A stretch of 64,000 bases of DNA from NCBI GenBank assembly GCA_021824175.1, contig JAKALP010000005.1:186001-250000 (forward strand), read 5' to 3'. The notes beneath the pieces are model-generated. The model was not told the origin of the DNA and did no database searches. It saw only the letters and a program-made list of their open reading frames with translations. The position numbers and the translations under genes are program-made. The stretch is from Deltaproteobacteria bacterium. GTDB lineage: Bacteria; Desulfobacterota; Desulfobacteria; Desulfobacterales; Desulfosarcinaceae. Of this stretch, positions 54,538-62,099 are shown one piece after another; position 1 is the first letter of the stretch, and each line of letters starts with the position of its first letter.

Positions 54538-55857
54538 ATGACCGATCAACCCATCAGACTTGGCCGCAAAAAGGAGAGCACCTTTTTGGACAGGGTCAAG
54601 GAAATACTGCCCCAAGGCGGCAATCTCAATTTGTGTCTCACTTGCGGCGCCTGCTCATCCGGCTGCCCGGCCACTGGCCTGGAAAATATGGACCCTCGCA
54701 AGTTTTTGCGCATGGCTGCCCTGGGCATGGATGATGAAATCCGTAAATCCAAGTGGGTCTGGATGTGCTCCATGTGCCAGCGCTGCATCTATGTCTGCCC
54801 CATGCAGATCAACATTCCCCAGCTGGTCTACAATGCCCGGGCCTTGTGGCCCAGAGATGAACGTCCCAAAGGGATTTTGGGTTCCTGCGACATGGCCTTG
54901 CGCAACGCCAGCACCAGTGCCATGGGCACCGAGCCGGAAGATTTCCGTTTCGTGGTCGAAGATGTGCTGGAAGAGTATCGCGAAGCACAGCCGGAATTCG
55001 CCGACATGGAAGCGCCCATCGACAAAGAGGGCGCGGAGTTCTTCTTGAACCAGAACTCCCGCGAGCCGGTCACCGAACCTGATGAGATGGTGCCGTTGTG
55101 GAAAATTCTGCATCTGGCCGGCGCCAACTGGACTTATGGTTCCAAAGGTTGGGCCGGAGAGAACTACTGCATGTTTTTGGCGGACGACGAGTCCTGGAAG
55201 CACATCACCACCACCACGGCCAAACAGGCGGACCACCTGGGATGCAAGATCTTTCTCAACACGGAGTGAGGGCACGTGACCTTCTCAGTCCTGGCAGGAC
55301 TGAAAAAATTCAACATCCCGCACAACTTTGTGGTGAAGAACATTTACGAATACTACGCCAAGTGGATACGGGAGGGCAAACTCAAAGTCAATTCAGACTG
55401 GAACAAGGAACTCAAAATCAAATTCACGGTTCAAGACCCTTGCCAGATCGTACGAAAAACTTATGGCGACGCCATTGCCGAAGATCTGCGCTTCGTGGTC
55501 AAATCGGTGGTCGGAGAGGAGAACTTCGTCGACATGTACCCAAACCGCTCCAATAACTTCTGCTGCGGCGGAGGAGGAGGATTTCTCCAATCAGGGTACA
55601 AGGAGGAACGGTTGGAGTATGGCCGGCTCAAAGACCAGCAGATTCAGAACACCGGGGCTGATTACTGCATTGCCGGTTGCCACAACTGCCATGCCCAGAT
55701 TCACGAACTCAGCGAGCATTATGGTGCGGGTTACGGCGTGGTCCACCTCTGGACCCTGATTTGTCTTTCTTTAGGCATTTTAGGCCCAAAGGAACGTGAA
55801 TATCTCCGCGATGATTTGAAAGAAGTCAATGTATTTCATCCGGAGACGGAGATGTAA
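54538..55857 (+). CDS. HdrC/HdrD-like Fe-S protein with in-frame UGA (selenocysteine)
   Basis: Read through TGA 55267-55269, this is one 439-residue protein. Residues 1-100 have two 4Fe-4S sites (Cys33, 36, 39, 43 and Cys77, 80, 83, 87), as in HdrC. The rest is HdrB/HdrD-like: the UGA is codon 244 in the motif NTE-U-GH, where relatives have NTECGH; the second half has QDPCQIVRK and the CCG segment NFCCGGGGGFLQSG...GCHNCHAQ. The codon after UGA is in the same frame, so no indel is needed. Selenocysteine-containing Fe-S oxidoreductases of this kind are known in Deltaproteobacteria. AAGGAGG lies 10 nt before ATG. Standard gene callers would give two genes, 54538-55269 and 55276-55857. Confidence 0.87.
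55285..55303 (+). promoter_or_regulatory. SECIS-like hairpin
   Basis: TCAGTCCT and AGGACTGA form a perfect 8-bp stem with loop GGC. The loop begins 24 nt after the UGA and has G in its first two bases, as in bacterial SECIS elements. It lies inside the coding frame. Confidence 0.65.
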
Positions 55858-55993
55858 GCCCCGGCAAGTGGGGAGTTTGAAGTAGAGAAGTGCATATGAA
55901 TCCCAAGGCAGTACATTGATTCAAGTACACTTCCGGCACAGCTCCCCCGCTTGCGGGATAGAGGTCAACCACTTCAAGATGGGGGATTGACCG

Positions 55994-56371
55994 ATGCAGA
56001 TTTTAACCTTTGAAGAGTTGAAGCAAAAGCAAGCCGAAGGAATGGCGGCTTCCCAAAAGGCGGCCGCCCAAAACCATGACCTCTATCGAGCTATCAAACA
56101 ATTGGTCCGTCAAATCAATGCGGAGCCGCTGGATGTGGCCGATTACTACCCCGTGGCCTCACGCCTGGGCAAGCTATTGAATGAAATCAAGTCCGGTTTT
56201 AACGACACAATCTTTCACTATTTCGCAGAACAAATCGACCCTTCACAAAATGGGGATGTGCGCTGTTTTCGAATGGAATGCCGTCAACTGGCCGAACAGA
56301 TCGAAGAACTTGATCGCTTCAGGGTCCAGCGACACCGGCTCACCCTCGTAAAAAAGGGCTGCATATCATGA
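55994..56371 (+). CDS. Helical hypothetical protein
   Basis: 125 residues: FEELKQKQAEGMAASQKAAA, YRAIKQLVRQINAEPLDVAD, RQLAEQIEELDRFRVQ. Soluble and helical. No family recognised. It overlaps the following NifX-like gene by 4 bp, so the two are translationally coupled. Possibly an accessory for the NifX-like protein; this is inferred from the overlap. Confidence 0.6.
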   Translation: MQILTFEELKQKQAEGMAASQKAAAQNHDLYRAIKQLVRQINAEPLDVADYYPVASRLGKLLNEIKSGFNDTIFHYFAEQIDPSQNGDVRCFRMECRQLAEQIEELDRFRVQRHRLTLVKKGCIS

Positions 56372-56787
56372 AAGCGGCCTTCGCGACGTGGGGAGATCGC
56401 ATTGCTCCGCTATTTGACGCGGCGCGCCAAATCCAGATTGTGCAGATGGATTCCGGGCGTATTGTCTGCCAGTCTTGCGATCAATTCATCGTTGAAACCC
56501 CGCCCCAAAAAGTCTTACATCTGGCCGAGCTGGGCATTGATGTGGTGGTGTGCGGCGCCATCACCAAACCGTTGCATGCCATGCTTTGCGCCCAGGGTCT
56601 GCGGGTTATTTCTTTTGTTTCGGGGGATCTGAAAGAAGTCATTCAAGCCTTGAGGAGTGGGAAAATCAGCGATATCTGTTACGCGATGCCAGGACATCGA
56701 GTGGTCAACACGTCAGGCAAGATGAAAGCTGGGAGAAGCAATTTCTCTTCGAACGAATCGATAGCCGTTGGAAACCAACGCTATTAA
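56368..56787 (+). CDS. NifX/MTH1175-like protein, second copy
   Basis: 139 residues: AAFATWGDRIAPLFDAARQI, CQSCDQFIVETPPQKVLHL, GIDVVVCGAITKPLHAML. It belongs to the dinitrogenase iron-molybdenum cofactor/MTH1175 fold, like the gene at 47971 and the C-terminal half at 50216. It has Cys-x2-Cys (CQSC) in its middle, which the others do not share. Its neighbours (HdrD-like, NifU-like) suggest that it carries a cofactor for the Hdr set. Confidence 0.7.
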   Translation: MKAAFATWGDRIAPLFDAARQIQIVQMDSGRIVCQSCDQFIVETPPQKVLHLAELGIDVVVCGAITKPLHAMLCAQGLRVISFVSGDLKEVIQALRSGKISDICYAMPGHRVVNTSGKMKAGRSNFSSNESIAVGNQRY

Positions 56788-56800
56788 TGATGAGGTACAG

Positions 56801-56846
56801 GCCATCCCAAAAAATAATTTTGGGCCAAACGCTTATTTGGGATAGC
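56801..56846. repeat. Palindromic intergenic repeat, copy C
   Basis: GCCATCCCAAAAAATAA (56801-56817) and TTATTTGGGATAGC (56833-56846) are the arms; an inner TTTTGGGCCAAA follows the left arm. It lies between convergent genes and matches copies A and B in layout. Confidence 0.7.
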
Positions 56847-56856
56847 TTGTAGTTGG

Positions 56857-58218
56857 TTATGGTCGAGTTGCGCGCTCCCGCAATTTGCTTAGGGCCACGT
56901 GGGCCGCATTGATCAATGGATGCACCGTGGGCGCCGGCGTTAAAAGAGGATGGGTCGCGATTTGCAACATATCCAGCTCTCGGACATTCAATTTCTTTTG
57001 AATGCCGATGGCTATGGCATTGATCAATTCACCCACCGAAGCCCCTCCGGCAGCCTGGCCACCGAGCAAGGTGCCGGCCCGATCGGCGAAGACCAGCTTC
57101 ACCTGCATGGCTTTAGCCCCCGGCAAAGATCCGGGATGACGATCGGGAGCTACAGAATTGCCCGACACCCAGCGAAACTCTTCCAGGCTGCATCCCCGGC
57201 AGGTCAAACCGGCACTGGCAAAGGCTGTGTTGCCGATTTTTGTGGAAAAGGCTGATATGGTGCCCTGAATCTGCCGCGACACCCGAATTCCGTAGATATT
57301 GGTGCCGGCAATGCGCGCTTCGGCCGTGGCCGTGGAGGCCAACCAAACCGGCACCTCCTTCCGCGTAAAGAAATCTCTTTTCAAGGCACAGTCGCCCGCG
57401 GCAAAGATATGGGAGATATTGGTTCGCATATAAGCATCCACCCAAATGGCACCACCAGAAGTAATTCTCAGGCCAGCCTTTTGGGCCAGTGCGCTGTTGG
57501 GTTTGCCACCGGTCCCCACCAACACCACATCAGCCGCGATGGTATCCCCGTTTTCCAGGGTTATGCCCGTGACCTGGCGGCCACCATTAATGGAGACGGC
57601 GCGCTGGCCAAGATGAAGATGGACGCCCGCTGCTGTGAGTTCGTTTTGAATCATCTCGCAATATTCATCATCAAAGGCGAAGAACAGCAATTTGGGCATC
57701 ATCTCGATGATGTGAACCTCGACGCTTTTATTTCGGGCGAGCTCATCGGCAAACTCCGCGCCGATGAACCCGCCGCCAAGAATGACGATGCGTTTGGCCC
57801 CACGGCAGCGTTCACGAAGCTTCACCATGGCCGTCAGGCTCTTTTCAATGGTGAATACCCCCGGCGTCTGGATGCCGGCGATGGACGGTGGCAATGGAAT
57901 TATGCCTGTGGCCAGCACAAGTCGGTCATAGGTCAAATGTGTCCCCGAAGCCAAGGCTACGGTTTTATCCGCGGCATCCAGATCAATGGCCTGATCCACA
58001 AGGATTTCGATTTCAGCTTTCTCCAGAGGAGTATTGGTCATAAGATTGGCGCCCGGATCGCTCATGGTGTGAATCATGTACGGAATCGCACAAGGGATCA
58101 CACCGTCACCGATATCTTTGACCAGACAAACCGATCGTTCGGGGTAAACGCTTTTGGCTGTCAGCGCGGTGATTACACCCGCCGGGCCGCCGCCAATAAT
58201 AACGATATCCTTTTTCAT
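56857..58218 (-). CDS. CoA-disulfide-reductase/NADH-oxidase-type FAD oxidoreductase
   Basis: From ATG 58218 (AAGGAGTGGGAT upstream) 453 residues. FAD motif IVIIGGGPAGVITALTA; Cys43 in DGVIPCAIPYMI, the position of the redox-active cysteine in CoA-disulfide reductases and NADH oxidases; NAD motif IVILGGGFIGAEFADELA; FAAGDCALKRDFF. The last gene of the leftward Hdr operon. It may transfer electrons from NAD(P)H to a disulfide, polysulfide or CoA-persulfide. The frame upstream of ATG 58218 is not part of the protein. Confidence 0.88.
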   Translation of the reverse strand: MKKDIVIIGGGPAGVITALTAKSVYPERSVCLVKDIGDGVIPCAIPYMIHTMSDPGANLMTNTPLEKAEIEILVDQAIDLDAADKTVALASGTHLTYDRLVLATGIIPLPPSIAGIQTPGVFTIEKSLTAMVKLRERCRGAKRIVILGGGFIGAEFADELARNKSVEVHIIEMMPKLLFFAFDDEYCEMIQNELTAAGVHLHLGQRAVSINGGRQVTGITLENGDTIAADVVLVGTGGKPNSALAQKAGLRITSGGAIWVDAYMRTNISHIFAAGDCALKRDFFTRKEVPVWLASTATAEARIAGTNIYGIRVSRQIQGTISAFSTKIGNTAFASAGLTCRGCSLEEFRWVSGNSVAPDRHPGSLPGAKAMQVKLVFADRAGTLLGGQAAGGASVGELINAIAIGIQKKLNVRELDMLQIATHPLLTPAPTVHPLINAAHVALSKLRERATRP

Positions 58219-58349
58219 ATCCCACTCCTTGGGTTCGGTTGCTCCGCGGGCTGGTTGAATCGATGATTGACGCCCGGCCCAAAACTGGAAGCAAAAGTAG
58301 AAAAATGACTTCCGGCCAATGGACTGCTCAGCAAATAGGAAATGACAAA

Positions 58350-58763
58350 TTAACGCGGACGATGCCCCCGATACAGCCTGGCCCACGGCTTTTGACGGTT
58401 CTCCCGAAGATCGTTCAAAGCGCGATACAGTGCGCCGACCGCCAACTCGGCACAATGGTGATGATCTTCGGGCAAATCGGGCAATGCGGCGATGATGTGA
58501 TCGGCGGTCAGTCGCCAAGCGTGTTCGATCAAACGCCCATGGGTCAATTCAATCACCGTCAGAGCGCACAAGTGGGTCGCCATGCAGCCATCGCTGCGAT
58601 AGTGGGCTTGCTCAATTTTGTGTCCGTGAGACTTGAGAAACAGTTCAACCGTATCGCCGCACCGGCCGGTATTGACACCATAGCCGTCTGGATGATCCAG
58701 CAATTGCTGTTGGACGGCTGCCTCTGTGAATGGTTCGTTGCTATCTGTATCTATATTTTCCAT
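58350..58763 (-). CDS. NifU/IscU-like protein, second copy
   Basis: 137 residues with Cys35 (NTGRCGDTVE), Cys60 (SDGCMATHL) and Cys104 (HHHCAELAVGAL), the scaffold trio, and Asp37. Less similar to housekeeping IscU than the copy at 47551, but the same type. It is between HdrA and the FAD oxidoreductase, on the same strand, 131-150 bp from each. Likely a dedicated cluster-assembly helper. Confidence 0.75.
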   Translation of the reverse strand: MENIDTDSNEPFTEAAVQQQLLDHPDGYGVNTGRCGDTVELFLKSHGHKIEQAHYRSDGCMATHLCALTVIELTHGRLIEHAWRLTADHIIAALPDLPEDHHHCAELAVGALYRALNDLRENRQKPWARLYRGHRPR

Positions 58764-58879
58764 AGTCGCTCAATTTTCTTCGATGGCCCACAGTAGTAAT
58801 AATGCCTTCCACACCTTGATCTCTTCGCGCTTTCATTAGCCGTTTACCCGTCCACCCTAACACCGAACTCTGGTTTTAC

Positions 58880-58904
58880 GGGCAAACGGGCTAACGGGCT
58901 AACG
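58880..58904. repeat. Short CGGGCTAA heptad repeat
   Basis: GGGCAAAC, GGGCTAAC, GGGCTAAC are 7- to 8-bp tandem units lying just downstream of the HdrA stop (58913). Confidence 0.4.
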
Positions 58905-58912
58905 GATTTCAT

Positions 58913-61342
58913 TTATCCATTCAACTCATACACGGCTTCCCGGTTCTTATGAGCAAAGTCGATGACACCGCTTTGCACCATATCCCACAGGCAGGAAGCT
59001 ACCCTCTTCTGATCTTCCTTCACAAAGCTCGACAACTGATCCAGGTTGAATGGCCCCCGTTCCGCCTTGAACACCATCAACAGGCGCTGCTGCAGAAATT
59101 CTTCGGTCAGCACGGCTGAGAAATCGCGATCGTATTCCAGGGCATGACGTTGGTCGCCCCGATAGCTATGCTCCCAGGGCCGGCGCAACCCGGCGGACAA
59201 AAGATGACGCACGCGGGTGTTATTTTTGATCAAATTGTACAAGGCATTGAGTTTGGCCTGGTTCTCCGCGGTTTTTGGGATGGGCCCCAGGGCAGCCATG
59301 GTGCGTGTGAAGCTATCCACGGTTTTGACAAACTCTTCGGCGTGGTTTAGATCCGCGTGAGCCAAGGCGATGCGGCGTCGGTCAAAGCCACACAGGCTCA
59401 GCAGTTTCTTGATGGTGTTGACCCGACTCCAGGAGTGATCAATGCCATACGAGTGATGGCAGGTTTCCGGCAGACAACCGATAAGCAGCAATCCGGGGGC
59501 CCCATCTTTTAAGGCCCGGGCCATGGCGCAGGCATCGATCTGGCCCACGCACGGAACTCCGAGCAAGTACATGCGAGGATCATATTTGAGTCCCTGCTTG
59601 CCGGCGATATCGGCCGCCGGCAGACCGCCCCAACCACAAGCAAAGGCCATGCACTCATCCGGCCCCAAGCTGCGCGCCAGAGCGCTGACCCGGGCCTCAC
59701 GCTGATCGTTGCTGTTGTTCTGCAAGACCAGGGCATGGTACGGGCAGGCCGCCGCGCAGGTGCCACCACCGGTGCACACCATGGGGTCGACGATGCGCGG
59801 CAGGCCACCTCCAGGACCTTCTTCCACGCCAATGCCGCCGCAATCACACAATTCTTGGCACTGGCCGCAACCAATGCACTTATCGGGGTCCACCACGCAT
59901 ACGACCCGCGGAATGAAGAGTTCGCCTTGGGCCGATTTGCGGAACATTTCAGCTGTTTTGGCAGCCGCCCTCCGCCCCTGGGATAGGGCATCATGCAAAC
60001 TGCAGGGCAGACGCGCGCTGCCGGCCAGATAGGTCTCCTCGCGCCCCACCATTTCAGGTCGCACCCGGGCATGATGACCTGTTAAAAAGCGTCCCTCTTT
60101 GTGCACCAGCCCCAGAATACGAGCCGTTTCCAGGGCTTCTCCCGAAACCACCCGTTCCGGGGAGACCACCAAAAAATCCCACTGAATCTCATGCTCCACG
60201 TGGTCTGAAAGGTTGCAGAAGGTCAGAGAACCATCTTGCACCGTGGGCCGCAAGGCCTTGTCGTAGGGAATCCAGAGGATGTCAAGCTTGCGGTTGACGG
60301 CCCGCTCCGCGGCGGTCAGCGGCACCTCCATCTGCTGATTATGAAGAATGATCACCCTGGAAGCATTGGTGGATTGACGAATGTGCACTGCCATCTGCCA
60401 GGCGTTTTTAGCGGATAAGGCCGCGAAGTCCGACTGACCGATCTCGTAGTCACTGATCCAGAAGACTGTTGTGCCTTTGGGCGCGCCGTTATTCTGAATA
60501 TACTGCTCCATTTCCGGTGGAATCATGACCGTGTGCCCATCATGGCCGAACCCCGGCCCGGGCAGTTCATAAGCGGCATCCAGGCAGGCGATGATGGCGC
60601 CAACAGCGAATTTCTCCTGCCCACCATCGGTCGTGGCGAAGGTCAAGCTATAGCTACCGGTAACGCCGGACAGGCTCGTGAGCTTGTACCCCAACAGCAC
60701 GGTAGCATGGGGGGTTTGGATGGCTTCGCCAATGAGTTTTTTCAACCGGTCATCATAGGCCCGTTCGCCGGTAAAGCTGCGGTGCATTTGATTCAAAATT
60801 TCTTCCGGCTCCTGATGGCTTACCGCCAGCAAATAATCAATCTCTTGCCGGGCCAACTCAGCGGCAGCGGCAAAGGAGGCCATGCCATCGCCCACCACCA
60901 TGACCGGCCCATGGATCTGCGCACGGGTTTCAATGCTCGGGTTCAAGGCGGCCATTTCGGCTACAGCCGCGCCGATCAGCTTGGCGGCCTTTTGTGCTTT
61001 TTGGACGGGTTCCCAATCCGATACATTGGCCACATGTCCGCGCAGATTGACCATCTCGACTTGCCCCTTGAGCAGTTCCAGGGGCCGCAGCTCTTTTTCA
61101 AATTTATTCAGCATCAAACGCCCCTCGCAGCCGGCGATGACGATGCGGTTGAGCTTTTGATCAGTTATCGCCTGGGTAATATGTTCAATCCCCGGCTTCA
61201 GACAAGGGAAAGCAAGGGTTTCACAATGAGCCACTTGAGCGTTTTCGCCCACTGATTTTTTCAACGCCGCCATATCAATAAAGGGCGCGATATTCTCTCC
61301 ACACTTGCAGAGGAAGACGCCAATATTAGCTGAAGTATTCAT
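58913..61342 (-). CDS. hdrA: HdrA with C-terminal MvhD-like domain, degenerate motifs
   Basis: From ATG 61342 (GGAGGTGAAT) 809 residues. The N-terminus has CKCG (Cys12, 14). The Rossmann motif at 145-163 reads VVGDGMASFAAAAELA, with Ser in place of the usual last Gly. Ferredoxin site one: Cys489, 492, 495, 499. Site two: Cys523, Gly526, Cys529, Cys533, so one ligand is missing (CTGG instead of CTGC). MvhD-like C-terminus (about 560-660) with Cys564, 569, 598, 623, 628. HdrA is the flavin subunit of heterodisulfide reductase, where electrons bifurcate; the altered FAD motif leaves that in question. The upstream frame extension through the heptad tract is not a real N-terminus. Confidence 0.9.
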   Translation of the reverse strand: MNTSANIGVFLCKCGENIAPFIDMAALKKSVGENAQVAHCETLAFPCLKPGIEHITQAITDQKLNRIVIAGCEGRLMLNKFEKELRPLELLKGQVEMVNLRGHVANVSDWEPVQKAQKAAKLIGAAVAEMAALNPSIETRAQIHGPVMVVGDGMASFAAAAELARQEIDYLLAVSHQEPEEILNQMHRSFTGERAYDDRLKKLIGEAIQTPHATVLLGYKLTSLSGVTGSYSLTFATTDGGQEKFAVGAIIACLDAAYELPGPGFGHDGHTVMIPPEMEQYIQNNGAPKGTTVFWISDYEIGQSDFAALSAKNAWQMAVHIRQSTNASRVIILHNQQMEVPLTAAERAVNRKLDILWIPYDKALRPTVQDGSLTFCNLSDHVEHEIQWDFLVVSPERVVSGEALETARILGLVHKEGRFLTGHHARVRPEMVGREETYLAGSARLPCSLHDALSQGRRAAAKTAEMFRKSAQGELFIPRVVCVVDPDKCIGCGQCQELCDCGGIGVEEGPGGGLPRIVDPMVCTGGGTCAAACPYHALVLQNNSNDQREARVSALARSLGPDECMAFACGWGGLPAADIAGKQGLKYDPRMYLLGVPCVGQIDACAMARALKDGAPGLLLIGCLPETCHHSYGIDHSWSRVNTIKKLLSLCGFDRRRIALAHADLNHAEEFVKTVDSFTRTMAALGPIPKTAENQAKLNALYNLIKNNTRVRHLLSAGLRRPWEHSYRGDQRHALEYDRDFSAVLTEEFLQQRLLMVFKAERGPFNLDQLSSFVKEDQKRVASCLWDMVQSGVIDFAHKNREAVYELNG

Positions 61343-61360
61343 ATTCACCTCCAAGGGATG

Positions 61361-61405
61361 GTTGATTAGTTGATCGGTTGATTGGTTGATTGGTTGATTC
61401 GTTTC
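61361..61405. repeat. Heptad TTGATT tract, copy 4
   Basis: GTTGATT AGTTGAT CGGTTGATT GGTTGATT GGTTGATT, the longest tract in the window, lies between the HdrA start and the NuoG-like gene. A reverse-oriented one follows at 61449-61475. Confidence 0.65.
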
Positions 61406-61476
61406 TTCGTGGCGCCGATTCACATTTGGCAAGGGTTACGTCTGATCGCCCAATCAACGAATCGACGGATTAGCGA

Positions 61477-62079
61477 CTACGCCAACTGCGTTAAGGCCGT
61501 CGCCGGCTCGCCGCGCACCGAATCAAAAATCTTCTGCATGGCACCCGTGGGACAGATAGTGATGCAGCTACCGCAGGCCACGCAGATATCCGTGGGCCGG
61601 GCAAAGGGTGCCCCGACGCGCTTATGGATGCCGCGATCCACCGTGGCAATGGCTGACAGCCCCACTACTTCTTCGCACACTCTCGCGCACAGACCACAAA
61701 CAAAGCAGGTTTGATCCGGATCTTTACTGGCAAAACGGCTCCGGATCACATTGTATTTGGCTGCCAGCTGGACAATTTCCGGGCTGGCCGGACAAGCAGC
61801 CAGAAGCATTTCCAGCACCCAACGGCGCACATTTCTGACCCGTTCGGTGTCGGTGTACACTTGCAACCCCTCGGCCACCGGATAGATGCAGGAAGCCACC
61901 AGTTTGGACCAACTGCCTTCGCGCAGCTCCACCATGCACAGACGGCAAGCGCCGCTGCTGCTGACCGCCGGATGAAAACACAGGGTCGGAATTTCGATGC
62001 CATATTCCCGGGCCGTCTCCAGGACCGTCCAGCCCGGTCGCGCCTGAACTTCTTCGTCATTTATCTTGAAAGTAATCAT
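61477..62079 (-). CDS. NuoG/HoxU-like iron-sulfur subunit
   Basis: 200 residues. The 2Fe-2S ferredoxin domain holds Cys34, Cys45, Cys48, Cys64; then two 4Fe-4S sites at Cys125, 128, 131, 135 and Cys166, 169, 172, 176. This is the short NuoG-like protein (HoxU type) that wires NADH-dehydrogenase-like modules to other partners. The middle HxxxCxxC cluster of full NuoG is absent. It overlaps no gene; the NuoF-like gene ends 20 bp upstream. Confidence 0.9.
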   Translation of the reverse strand: MITFKINDEEVQARPGWTVLETAREYGIEIPTLCFHPAVSSSGACRLCMVELREGSWSKLVASCIYPVAEGLQVYTDTERVRNVRRWVLEMLLAACPASPEIVQLAAKYNVIRSRFASKDPDQTCFVCGLCARVCEEVVGLSAIATVDRGIHKRVGAPFARPTDICVACGSCITICPTGAMQKIFDSVRGEPATALTQLA

Positions 62080-62099
62080 TTTACTTTTCTCCTCTGGTA

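Noticed and set aside
55267-55279. TGA as a sequencing error or as a true stop with a new GTG start
   Set aside because: Both halves are in the same frame with conserved residues on either side, and a suitable hairpin follows. No base change other than the stop codon itself would be needed, and Cys homologues explain the position.
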